This document shows positions 46,001-57,509 of a DNA stretch of 64,000 nt, piece by piece. The position numbers and the translations under genes are program-made. Position 1 is the first letter of the stretch. The number at the start of each line of letters is the position of its first letter. The stretch spans positions 62,001-126,000 of the forward strand of contig JAQOOI010000016.1 of NCBI GenBank assembly GCA_028554645.1, in the 5' to 3' direction. Below the pieces are notes generated by a model. It worked only from the letters and a program-made list of their open reading frames with translations, had not been told where the DNA came from and did not search any database. Origin of the DNA: Omphalotus guepiniiformis. Taxonomy: Eukaryota > Basidiomycota > Agaricomycetes > Agaricales > Omphalotaceae.

Positions 46001-49000
46001 GAATATAGATTCACTAGGTGCACATGGCAGAGCTGATATATATATATGAGGTGCACTTTTTGATATTGGAACTGCAAATGCAGTGATAAAGGCAATGGCA
46101 TCTTTGCACAACTCATAGATGTCAGCCTTGCTCTAAAGATGTTTGATGCTTAGTACATGATGCAACCCATATTTGACATAATGTCTTACCTGGTATATAT
46201 CTATAATTTCTGCCAGATTTTCCTTTGCCACTTGAAACTGATCTGAGACACTAAGCACTTCCAGCCAAAAAAGAAGCTGATGTGTGAGAAAATAATGGAC
46301 CTTGTCCTGGATTCCCTGTGAGTGGGCTTCTTGTTTTGTCTTCCCCAAATGATATCCCCATGAGCTGCAAGAATAAAGCAAATGAAACTCAATCTCTTGC
46401 TGGGGTCCATTTCTTTGATCTCTATTTGAATTATGAGATGTCATAGAGCCCCCAATGTTAAATTTGAGTTCCTTCTCCATGATATCCAGACATTGATAAG
46501 CCAGATATAGATGTTTTTCTGCAGCATTGATATGCCAAGGTTCTTGAATATCGTCATTCAACAAATAGTCTATAAGTGATGGATGTATGACCCGAATTGG
46601 CTTGAGCTCCATAACAGATTTGAAGTGCTCAATAGTGCCTGCATTATATGGCCTGAGAAACCTTGTCATTGCATCTATTGTAAAGGATTCTCGCCCTAGA
46701 ATAGCCAATGCCATGATGCTCTGAAAATCCTCTTTGAATACAGGATCCTTCCATTTTGTATCACCAGATTGTTCAAATGCATATCTGTATATGTCATACA
46801 GATTTGAAGACACATTGTTTGCTTCTTGATCTAGGATAGCTTTGAGGTTGTAGTCAATATTTCCAGCCTGGATGAAGTTCATCACCATTCTGCACCATAT
46901 AAACAAGTTGTGAGACTGCTGGGTCAGTTTTTCTATAGTACCAGCTGGTGGCCAGGGCTCTTTAAGCAAAGATTTATTGTAATAGCCTTCTTTGATAGCA
47001 TGAAGCTTGTGCTCAAGATATTGAGTAATATCCTGAGAGTTAGACAAGCTCTCAATATCAGGGATGCAGATATGGGCTTTATTCTCCAGCTCAGACCTGA
47101 TGTCACTCTCTGGCCGGCTAGTGATAAGAATCCGGATAAAGGAAGGAAGATTATGGTATTCTCCTAGGAGTTTTGCAAGCTGCCCTGGTGACTGGCACTC
47201 ATCAAGTGCATCTAAGATAATCAGAATTGGGCCTTCTTCAAGCATCTCAGCTGAAGCTTGTTTAAGTGGGATGATGAAAAGTTCAAGGAATTGTTTCTGT
47301 GGAGTCATTCCTAATATGGAGGAAATTCCTTTTGCTTCAATAATACTCTGGATTTTTGCCATGAAAGATTGGCTGCAGCGGGCCAAATAAAAGGCAAGAG
47401 TGTGGACAATATCGTCTAAATTGCTCTGCTTGTTGCGCTCAAAGGCCAAATAGCATGCAACACGCTGAACTTGGGAAAATATTGCATTGGCAGTATTTGC
47501 AACAGTGCTTTTGCCAAATCCAGCTGGTGCAGCAAGCCAGAGAATTTGAGGCATTTGCTCAGATTGTTGAAACCACTTGTCAATGTAGCTCAAAATGTCT
47601 GTCCTGGTACCAGCAAGACATTCATTGTGGATTGATACTATGTTCAACGGTTTGAGATCTTGTCTTAAAGCTATAGTTTTTCATTAGGCATCATGCATAG
47701 TAGATTTCTCTGACTCACATATGATGTTCACTGTAACAGATGTTTTGAAAGAGGTGATTGTTACTTGTACACTCATATCACCCTTCAGAATCTGTTCAAG
47801 TGTATGGAATGTATCTTTGAAATCCTTGATCTTATCAGACCATAGATTCCCAATTAACCTGCCTATATATATTTCAGTAATATATTGAAAGAACTTAGTG
47901 GATACACATACCTGAGAATCCATGTTTGCAGTACCCCTGAACAAAGAGCATACACTCTCTGGCTTGTGCAAGGAATATCTGGATATCATCTTCTAACTTT
48001 GTGACCATGTTTCTGGATGAAGGTTCCTTGAGAAGAGTGTTCACAGATTTGAAGGAGTTGTCAATAGTCTTGATTAAAGCAACTACATCCTTGTCTTTCT
48101 TCACTTGTCCAGATATGGCCTGTATTATATTAGTGCAAATTCTTGAGATTTTTGAAATGCTTACTTTCTGCATAGCAGAAGCACAAGCCCATGCAAGATG
48201 AATAGAGGGATGTATCTAGTAAGAGTGTGTGAGGTATATGCAAGATGTCACACTATAATATTACTTACAGCAGCAACCTTGTCAACAAAGTCCACAAATC
48301 CATCCAACTTGCTTACAGTCACAGCAAAGTGATACATAGATGTGGCAATCTCAGAGCTTTTCCCAGCTTGTATAGCTTTGTTACCAGCTTCAATGACAAA
48401 AGCAATGCCTGAAGAGAGAGCCAGATAGGTGGCACTATCTTTGGCAGTGTCAATGCCTTCCTCAACTGAAGCAAGAGCAGCTTGGATTGTGAAGTGGATG
48501 TAGAGTTTTCCTGCAGGCAATTTCTTCTTTGGATGCTCAAGATCTAGAACAATCTGTCCATCTACATTTGGGAGAAGAAGATTGAGCTCTATTTCTTGTA
48601 TTGTCTACTGAACAAGAGACTTACCAGATACTTCAGATGCTTTCTGGCAAAGATCAGGATGAGAGATCATTGCCATCCCAATCATCTTGTTTGAGCGGAT
48701 TGTGTGCTTGTGAGTGACATTGAATGTCATCAAAGCCATATCCTGAGTTTTGTTATTGTCAGGCCTAGTAACCAGCCAAGTGTCAGGATCACACATAGCA
48801 TAGCTATGAGACAAATACTCTTACATCCATTCAATGTCATAGTCATAGACATGGTCTTTTGCAGGACCAGTCTTGTATGATTTGATAGTGACACCATCAA
48901 CTTTGATCTCAACCTCAACAAAGGTGTGCTTTTTGCCACCACCACTGAGGTGTAGATCAAGTGCTTTACAGACTACGTAAATCAATTCCAATATAAGCAT

Positions 49001-49064
49001 GGAAAACAAATAGATGTATCATTGACATACCTTTGAGTTTGTACACAGACATGTTGTTTGCCAT
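43067..49064 (-). CDS. NLR: C2-like + NACHT + 21 WD40 repeats, with in-frame stop
   Basis: Nine exons on the minus strand: 49031-49064, 48825-48972, 48625-48764, 48269-48594, 48165-48215, 47912-48119, 47719-47862, 46190-47670 and 43067-46132. They total 5,598 bases in one frame, 1,865 codons before the final stop. The N terminus (MSVYKLK, then VEVEIKVDGVTIKSYKTGP) looks like a C2-type domain. A helical region follows, then NACHT with the P-loop APAGFGKSTVAN and Walker B PILIILDALDEC. The C-terminal half holds 21 WD40 repeats of 42 residues (VAFSPDGQKIVSGS..IRVWD..TGNELHQFQGHS) and a unique cap ending SSIESSGA. Fungal NLRs of this type recognise non-self signals and can trigger cell death. A TAG at 43862-43864 interrupts repeat 17, so the predicted product is about 1,600 residues. 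The 30-base intron 48595-48624 hides another in-frame TAG (48605-48607) and is doubtful. Confidence 0.88.
43305..45910 (-). repeat. Coding tandem array of 126-base WD40 units
   Basis: Twenty-one units of 126 bases, very similar in DNA sequence. Three neighbouring units at about 43540-43920 are practically identical. Variation concentrates in the codons after GHS (KQ, EQ, GW, DI, NT, DL, EG, DR), in the residue before S (T, Y, N, R, P), and after SGS (FD, SD, RD, ND, DD, AC). Confidence 0.95.
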
Positions 49065-51620
49065 TGAAGATTGAAAGAATACAGAGAGAATACTTGTGTG
49101 TTCAAGCGAGTACCTTCAGTTTGCTCAGAGATGAGAGTAAGAAGGTAAGGAAGAAAAAGAAGCGATGCAAGCTCAACATGGGTAGAACACGAGGTATGGT
49201 CATGTGAGCTATGTAAACTTCTAATGGGCGCCTGAGACTGTTCTACATAAACTACATAGATCATCTGTCATTCGGAGTTCTATGAGCATCCGATGCTGAC
49301 GGCGGAGAAGCATATAAGGTTCTGTCAAGGGAAGGATAGACGGATTTCACTAGGGAACACCTCAAGGCGTTCTTATATGGCAATATCTGGATGTGGAAAA
49401 GCGCTCATCTGATAGTCGACAGGACTGGCCAGAATATACATCGAGGTCAACGCCGGTCAGCACTCGACCACCAATTCACGTCCCGAGCACGTTCAAAAGA
49501 ATCATCTACATCAGCTAACGACACACTCTACAGGGAACCTGTTATTTGAATTGGCGTCCGCGACATCCCCGCACCTCAATACATCTCACATCCAACTCCC
49601 GCTTGTCTTGCGTCTCAAAGCTTCACCATTGTGGGAACCTTGCATTTTCTAGCTGTGTCGTCAGGGATAACCTCCCAAAGCTTCAGCGCAGGAAGTCAAG
49701 AACTAATCTATCAGATGAACCAATCATCACGCAAACTTTCTTCATCATTACCATGACCTCCTTGACGTCTGACGAGACAGCGAAGATCAGCGTTACGGTG
49801 ATGGAGTCTGCAGAGCGAAGCCTGTTTTGTCTATTCCTTGAGTTAGTATCATCGTCACCCTGCCCCTTTTGCCTCACCTAGAAAACGAACGATCAGTAGT
49901 GTTGATAAGGCCTTAACTCTAGCCATCGTGAAAACGCCACGTACTCTTTCAAATATCGAACCTCAAAAACCACTCGAAGGGATCGTGATTGTGTATACTT
50001 TACAATTTTCCATTCCCCGCAAGAAATCTTTGAAGCGCTCGCAGAGACCTACGGTGTTCGTGATTGATGCTACTTGGCAAGAGGCGGGATCATGTTTGAG
50101 TGGCTAACTGTCGACAGAGACTCTCCGATAGATGAGCGTGGGTGAGATACAGAGCCTCGACGAATATTCCTACATACTACACAACCAACATCAGTCCATT
50201 TCAGAAGTATACTATAGTTCTGCATGAATACCTCGTCGAACATTCACGTTCGGACGCTACACACCGCATATACTACGAGTCAGACACATTAGCAAACCCA
50301 CGTACGCTCGAAAAGCAGAGATCACTCACCTTGAACATAGAGAAGAGATCCTGAACCCGGAGGGACGTATTAGCCTCCAATTCGCATCAGCAGTAATGCA
50401 AAGTACCACCAAAAGCTTGACCACCCACGTTCTCCTCTCTATCGTACCATATCTCTCTATCGTACCATATCTTCTTACAAAACGCAACAATACATCCTCC
50501 TCCTGGTGTTCGCAATGCCGGACCAGAACCTGTTATTATGATTCATGCGCACATAGTCGTAACGGTGCTGGGCTGTTGCGCGTGTGTGGGGAAAAAGAAG
50601 GACGTTATCATATCTAGCTATCTGACGAGTCTTCTAATTCGGAAGCTGACCTCGGAGACACATTAGCAAACCCACGCACGGTTGAAAAGCGGAGATCGAT
50701 CACTCACCCAGATCCCGGAGGAACATATTCGCCTCTGCAGTAGTGCAAAATATCATCAGGAGGGAACACTCGAAGCTTGACCGGTGGCCACCCAATTTCT
50801 CCTCTACCGCCATCTCTATCGTATCGTATTCGCTTCCATGATCTAGCAAGATACATGGACGTCTGTCATGCCGAGGGTCGAGAGTTGGTATGGTTTATAC
50901 GCATATAGCTGGGAACGGTGCTGAGCGTTTGTATATGGTGGACTTGGGGATGCCTGCCTATTCCGGCAAGTCATCTGTCAACAGGTAATCGATGGTAGTA
51001 CTTCAATACTTCAATCACGTATTCCTATATGCTATAACCTGGTAAAGTTTCGTGTCATGGTCGTAAGATCTAGTACAATAATTGAATAACACACCTGACT
51101 GAAACCCACGCCCTGAACTTCAGACGCCAGACCCCTGGTCTCCCGTCAACGGCAGCGTGGATTATCTATGCCGATGTTGTCGGTCGTATTTGTTGACGTC
51201 GTCGACCTATGTTCTCGTGAGCTTCCCCAAACTCCTCAGATTCCATTCTCGAATGGTCTTCGTTCCACATTTCCGTAAACATCCAAGAACCGCCATAATG
51301 TATTCCTCTTGACGATAAAATGGGGTAGGTCAACCTACTCGAAGGTATGATTCCCAAGTCATCGTGAGTCCTGCGAACGACAGTCGACGAGTCGGGAGTA
51401 AGAAAGAAAACAGAGCCATGAAATTTTTCGCATGATGCCGGTTGTTAAACGTATCGGACAGTCGTTCCGAATATATGCATCCCATGTCCAATACAACTAA
51501 TCGCCCTGACGTAATACTCACCGTATGCTGGAATTCCTCTTACCGGAGTCCCCTCTTCCTTCTTCCCTTACCTGAGCCTCGACCACCACTCACTGACCTC
51601 CACCACCCACCCACCTCGCG
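49065..51620. other. Intergenic, 2.5 kb
   Basis: No intact gene. At about 50020-50110 the plus strand reads VFVIDATWQEA before a stop, reminiscent of a DTW-domain motif, but no gene around it is complete. A tandem duplication lies at 50275-50960. Confidence 0.4.
50275..50960. repeat. Diverged tandem duplication, ~370-base period
   Basis: GACACATTAGCAAACCCACG occurs at 50281 and 50657. Both are followed in order by a CGAAAAGC/TGAAAAGC segment, a CCCGGAGG segment, AAGCTTGACC and CTCTATCGTA. Confidence 0.7.
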
Positions 51621-52663
51621 ATGGGCAAATTTTTTGACTCAATACCTGACTTTCTCACACCATGGATCACCAAACAACATATGTTCTGGGTCGCCAGTGC
51701 CCCTATCGACGCCTCAGGCCACGTTAATCTCTCACCTAAATGTACTCGAGGGACATTTCATATCATTGACTCCACGAGAGTTTGGTATGAGGATATGAGT
51801 GGGAGTGGTGAGTTCACGAATACTTGATTATATGCGTCTTGTTGGGTGGTATTGTAATTGAATTCGTTTATATATGACTCGACACGCATTCAGGTATCGA
51901 AACGATATCGCATATCCGAGAAAACGGTCGAATAACAATCCTATTTCACGCATTCGAAGGTCCACCGAGGATCGTTAGATTATTCGGTACAGGCACAGTC
52001 ATTCCTCCAAGTCTCCGTACCCTTGTAATTCATTGTATCTTTTCCATACTATCAGGCACAGTATACGAATTTGGTACACCAGAATACACCCAACTAATTT
52101 CGCCTGAAAAGAGAGTACCTGGTTCAAGAGCAGTTATCATGGTTGACGTGCATAAAGTCGGTACTGTACGTCTGTTCCTTATCTTTACCTCATGATCAGG
52201 ATTTTCGAAAATTAACTACCATCTCATTCACTCACCCCCCCTCAAGTCATGCGGCTACGCAATTCCATACTACACCTTCAATTCCCACCGTAACCAACTC
52301 CTCCAATGGGCTCAAAAGCGCGAATCCGAAGACGACTCTGTCTGGGCCCAACCCTCCGAATATCAGAAATCCGAAAAAGGCCTACGAGATTACTGGTTGA
52401 ACAATAATTCACATAGTATCGATGGTATACCGGGTTTAGCCACAGCCCCGAGCGCGAAGACGTTGTTTAAGACGGGTCATTTGAAGTTTGATTCTGATGA
52501 TCATGATAGGGCACGGATGTTGGTTGGGAGGAAAAGCGACGGTGGGTTTGGTCTTGGTCTTGGTCTTGGGTTTGATAGAGTGGTTGATCTTAGGTTTTTG
52601 TTGGGGTTGGTGTTGGGCGTCGTTGGGAGCGCGGTGTATGTTAGACTTTTTCAGTTGGTTTGA
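51621..52663 (+). CDS. Pyridoxamine 5'-phosphate oxidase-like (FMN split-barrel) protein
   Basis: Four exons (51621-51807, 51894-51986, 52056-52165, 52247-52663) give 268 residues. The N terminus MGKFFDSIPDFLTPWI and the motif FWVASAPIDASGHVNLSPKC are typical of the FMN-binding split-barrel family (PPOX). So are ENGRITILFHAFEGPPRIVR and VYEFGTPEY. Such proteins bind flavin and may reduce or oxidise small molecules; the substrate is unknown. The C terminus has a Gly/Leu-rich hydrophobic stretch (FLLGLVLGVVGSAVYVRLF) that could be a tail anchor. A broken copy lies at 56961. The neighbouring DUF7330-like gene is convergent. Confidence 0.85.
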
Positions 52664-53019
52664 GGGTTGGGAGGTTCTTGAGGGGATGAAATGTGGAATT
52701 GTGTATGATATTTCCGGAGGGTTCAATACGCTCATGTATATGTACGATTTGACATGTCGATGGGCTCTCGTCGTTCGTAATATACGCAGATGGAGTTGAA
52801 GGGGTACGGCAGTGGACGATGGAGAGGTTCGGCAAGCATTGGGCGTGTCACGGCGGTTGGTTCTTGGATCGTTCAGCAATGCACATGAGTTATACGCTAT
52901 GGGTTGAAAACAACATCCAACGTTCAAGTGCTGGTAATATACATTTCGAGCTATAGTATACAGAAGTATGTCAAAGCCTTCAAAATCCGTGTATAATAAT
53001 TGGCTGCGGCGCAGAATTT
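52664..53019. other. Convergent intergenic region
   Basis: 3' flanks of the PPOX-like and first DUF7330-like genes; nothing else recognised. Confidence 0.45.
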
Positions 53020-53834
53020 TTAGGGCTTAGGCCTAACATAATCCTCATCCTCAAACCACACAAACACTTTTGCATCCATACTAGCCATCACATCGACTTC
53101 ATCCCAGACACTGTTTTCAGGTTCGCTATCCCGAGCCAAAGTAGACAGATCACCCAAAATGTAGTGCGCCTTTGATTCTCGCTTCGTACTTGACTCCGAC
53201 AACATATGTAGAAGCGGAGATTCGGCTATTGAGGAGGAGAAAGTTACTGTGCCGGATATCTTGATAGAACCGGAGAAGGAGCGGGGAAGGCCGAGGTAGA
53301 TTAGCTTGCTGCTTATGGTCAGGTGGAAGGGGGGGAGGGAGTGGGTTGGGGTTGTTTTCTAGAATGAAACAGCGAGTGTGTGGGTTGTCCAATCCTGGCA
53401 TCCTAAGAGGTAATATAACTTACCATTCTAACGATAGCCTCCGAGTCAGGGCCACAACTACTAACGTTGACCCTGACTTTCCCTGCTTTCACTCTCCCCT
53501 GCGATCCAGAACATAACCTCGAGACAATATAGACATCAACATCAATCCTACTCCAGAGAGCCAAACTCAAGTTCTGCCTTCGTTTCTTGAAAGGGAGAAG
53601 AGCTTCGGGGAAATCGATTGATGGGTCTATGAGGAACGTATCGATGAATGGTTCTGACGTTCGGTCCGGTGAGCGGGAGATATACGTATAGTTTGTGGGT
53701 CTCTTTGTACGCAAGGCAACAGGGATAGGTGGTGGATTGTGGTAGGAGGTATCGTAAGGAGGAGGCTTGGACAAAATAAGTCAAAGATGACTTGGTAGGT
53801 ACAGAGAACTTACAGAGGCAGATCTTCGTTCCAT
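53020..53834 (-). CDS. DUF7330-like protein, copy 1
   Basis: Three exons (53814-53834, 53424-53765, 53020-53358) give 233 residues. A Pro-rich N terminus (PPPYDTSYHNPPP) precedes TNYTYISR and IDTFLIDPSIDFP, then beta-strand-rich sequence with IDVDVYIVS, YLGLPRSFSGSIKIS, AHYILGDLS and KVFVWFEDEDYV. This strand pattern recalls the agaricomycete DUF7330 family, whose role is unknown. The family name is from memory of the pattern. Two paralogues with the same intron positions lie within 5 kb. A TATATAAAA motif is 53 bases upstream of the start. Confidence 0.75.
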
Positions 53835-55542
53835 TATGAGAATGGGGGACACCCTTTGAATTCGAGGACCCACATTGTGCTCATGGTTTTATATAAAATT
53901 GAAAGTTCATGATAACGATAACGCCCACAACAGTCATCGGACCAGTTCAGTATTCACAGAAGAACCACAGAGGTCCGAATATTCGTATAGGTTTTGATGC
54001 ACAGAAGGATAAGTACGACAGGGTGCTGAATCATCGTGCCGCCAGCCTAACGAGGTATATAACCTATATATGAAGGTGCTTGTGAGTCATCATCGTATAT
54101 ACATAGGCAGAAAGGTTACTCAAGAAGCAACATCTATCTCGGAAACTATAGCATTTTGCGAGGCCAGAGCCTAGTTTGGATGAGAGTGACGTTCCTGCGT
54201 GGATCTGAAAGAGGAACCAGACTGGCTGGAATCGAGATCCAATGCGATTCGTTCTCACCTATAGATAGGACTGGGATGTAAGCAGGCATTAGGGCCGTAC
54301 GTATCAAGTACCCCAGAGAAGAAAATCGAGCGTGGCTTCGAAACGGCTTCAATGTTAACGTTAACCAGGGCGGATTCGTAGATCGTTCGGTAAGCCCAAG
54401 ATGCGCAATGAACACAGTTTGAGATTTGATTTGGCATGTACTCACCTAGGCTTTAAGGTCCCTCGAGCACACAACTTGAACGTCTCCTCTCCCCTCCGTA
54501 AAAACTTTCCCCACCCCCTCCCATCCGACTCTAAAGCTGCTACCGTTCCTGATTTCGACATCCTTTCCCTTCCCTCCCCCTTCATCCGAGTCACCACGCA
54601 AACTTGAGCTAACCGGTCCTGGTAAGTTTTCGATTCTGAACGCAAAAGCGAAGGCCTATTGATTTGACAATGAATTTCCGAACGACAGTACACTGGATTC
54701 GGCGAAGGTTTCGTCGTGAGATAACGCAGGTACGAGATCTGTCTTTGGGATGAATGAAAAGCCAGAGGTTCTGTGATATTGACAACTTGTAGGGCCTCTT
54801 TTCGAGGTTAGAAGCTAAGTGATAGAAAATGGGTGATCAGTGAACGTGGTTGAAAGAGAGAGACATTGGTGTATTCACCTTGTTACCAATGACCTGTGCA
54901 CGTATAAGCTCGGATGGAAGACTTTCTAAGGCATGCGAGTATAGAGGTAACTAGAAATATTCGAGAAAAAGAAACTAGAAAGACGAAACTTCAAAAAGAC
55001 ACTAGAACGGCAGGTACGGCCGGTGAGAACCACTTACTTGGTAGTCCTGCCGGCTCCGTTCCGAAGAGCCTTGTTTCGTTTCTCTCTTGCTGCCAGGATA
55101 CTATAAGTAGCAGCGCGATTGGATTCGACTTTAGTATTCTTTTTCGTTTCTTATTGCTGTCATTATATGCTCTCGCACTACGGACTCGAATCTCTCTACT
55201 CGGAATACGGATTCTTTGGCCTAACTCTTTCTTTTTCTCTTGAAGCAGGAGTGTCAAGTCGCTCTCCTGGCATACGGAATTCCGCACAGCAAGAGCCACG
55301 ACTGGTGCGGCGTGTAGCTCTGGGGATGATAGATTGAGTCATGACTGAATGTACGTCTACTTCCACCACCGCCACTTAGGAATGTGTTCTGCATTTTCTC
55401 AGTTTATTCATCCTACACTGTTTGATTCTCATTGCGTATAAACCTGCAAGTTCTGTTTTTACAGGGTTTCTTCCGTATCATATACAACACGTTGATCATA
55501 ATTACAGCACAAAATCGTATCGACACTCGAGGAGCTTATGTA
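53835..55542. other. Intergenic, 1.7 kb
   Basis: Between DUF7330-like copies 1 and 2. No gene and no clear PPOX remnant seen here. Confidence 0.4.
53887..53895 (-). promoter_or_regulatory. TATA-like element of DUF7330-like copy 1
   Basis: Minus-strand TATATAAAA about 53 bases before the start at 53834. Copy 2 has TTATAAAC at a similar distance. Confidence 0.5.
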
Positions 55543-56431
55543 CTACCCATAATTTCTCTCCCACCACCCAATCTTACGTCTAACATAATCCTCATCCTCA
55601 AACCACACAAACACCTTTCCGTTCGCCTTCACATCAACTTCATCCCAAACTCTACCCCGAGTCCCCCGGGCCCACTCGGACACTTCACCTAAAAAGTACT
55701 GTCTTGTCGATGTATACCTGCCCGTAGATATCTCCGATATGGTAGATAGTCGCGGGGACTCGGCGAATGAGGAGGAGAAAGATATTGTTCCAACTGATGC
55801 GATCTTGATTGGACCAGAGAAGGAGCGGGGAAGGGCGAGGAAGGTTGAACCGCATGACGAAGTCGTGGTCAGTCGGAAATAGGGGAGGGAGCGGGATGGG
55901 GTTGTTTTCTATGTAGAATGAACGAGTGAGGTGAGATTGTTCATAAGAGTAAGAGTTAACTAGAGCTTACCATTCTAACAACAACATCCCCTTTAGTTGC
56001 GCTAACCGCAATCATCACTCCTCCTGCTCTCGCTCTCCCCTCTGGACTCGAAACAAGATATACATCAACATCAATCTCACCCCCACGCCCACTAGTAGTC
56101 AAACTCAAGTTTTGCAAATCTTTCTTTGGCTTATTTATCACTATATCCGGGAGTAGATCTTCGGGCATGTGAAGTGACGGGTCAATCACGAATATATCGT
56201 TGAGCGGTTCGGATTTACGAGAAATGTAGAGACAGTTTGTGGGTTTTTTTGTGTGTGAGGGAAACGGTTGGTGTGGTGGCTTGGGCTTCTGCTTGGGCTT
56301 GGGCTCGAAAGAGTCGTAGGGAGGAGGCTTGGACCAGCATATCTTCAACTCGAGGTTACTAGGTAACAGTAAATAGTATACAGTAAACTTACTGCGATAG
56401 ATGGTGGAGGTGGTTCAATTTGTAGCATCAT
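55543..56431 (-). CDS. DUF7330-like protein, copy 2
   Basis: Three exons (56393-56431, 55971-56342, 55543-55908) give 258 residues in frame. It keeps the family layout: Pro/Lys-rich N terminus (KPPPYDSFEPKPKQKPK), TNCLYISR, NDIFVIDPSLHMPEDLLP, IDVDVYLVS, FLALPRSFSGPIKIAS, RQYFLGEVSEW and VWDEVDVKANGKVFVWFEDE. The second intron lies at the same ATG|GTAAG junction as in copy 1. The last third is closest to copy 1, so these two are the younger pair. The start is one of two adjacent ATGs (56431 or 56428). Confidence 0.75.
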
Positions 56432-56960
56432 GAGAATGGGGGACACACCCTTTGTTCAAGAACCCACACTGGTCTTCAAGGTTTATAAGTTCACGTTAAC
56501 GCCCACAAGATTTATTTGGAACATGGCCAGGTTCAGTATCGTTTCAAACTCGGTCCGAGTGTGAAAACATCATGAGCTTGTACATACGTACGCCCGCAGT
56601 CGTATGCTTGATTTGGATGAGACTGGCGTTGCTTCCATCATAATGATGACCTCGAGCAGATAGATCGTGGAACGAGGAGTCAGGCAGGGTGTTTGGCTAG
56701 ACAAGCGCAAGCTTTCGTGCTTCCCTTCAAAGCTTCAGCTCTTGCTTCTCCGGCTGAAAGTCCAGGGTGGCTGATCCTTGCAGACGATGGGTCGACGAGA
56801 GAGTGGACGGGGAAGAACAAGGAAAAAGAAACGATTTTTCCGCCGGGATGCCGGGTAACGGCGCTGCTAAATTCGGAGTTGGAAAGTCACCAGACTTCCG
56901 GCAGGCATCTATGACCTGAACTCGACCCAGGCTACTCCCCGCTCCTCACCTAAGCTCACC
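56432..56960. other. Intergenic
   Basis: Divergent spacer between DUF7330-like copy 2 and the PPOX-like remnant; nothing recognised. Confidence 0.4.
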
Positions 56961-57324
56961 ATGGGCAAACTTCTTGACTCAATACCCGATTCCCTTACAC
57001 CATGGATCACAAACTAACACATGCTCTAGGTAGCCACTGCTCCTACAGCATCGAAGGCCATGTTAAGATGTACGCGAGGGACTGTTGTCGTTGAGTCTGG
57101 GAGGGTTTGGTATGAGGAGTGGTGAGTACTTCGGCCCTTAGCTTGAACGATGCACTTGTCTGACTGGAATTGGATGTAATCCTGTAGGTATTGAAACGAT
57201 ATCACATATCCGAGAAAACGGCTGAATAAAGGCGACGGTGTGTTTGGTCTTGGTCTTGGGTTAGGTTTCTGTGGGGGCTGTTGTTGGAAGTGCGGTGTAT
57301 GTGAGGCTTTTTCAGTTGTTTTGA
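56961..57324 (+). pseudogene. Broken copy of the PPOX-like gene
   Basis: Begins MGKLLDSIPDSLTPWI, close to MGKFFDSIPDFLTPWI of the intact gene at 51621. An early stop follows, then recognisable GTVVVESGRVWYEE and IETISHIRENG, then a jump to the Gly-rich tail (FGLGLG..VYVRLFQLF) with the middle of the protein deleted. Not functional. Confidence 0.85.
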
Positions 57325-57509
57325 ACATCGGAGAGTTTTTACGTGGTTGGAATGTCTTCCTTTCATTGCAAAACATTCAGACATTCATTACATCAACATT
57401 GTATTCTTCATTGCGAAGATAACAACGTTCACACACAGTTCATGTCTACCGAGCCCAACCTATGGCCTAATCCTTATCCCCAAACCATACAAATACATTT
57501 CCCGCAAAA

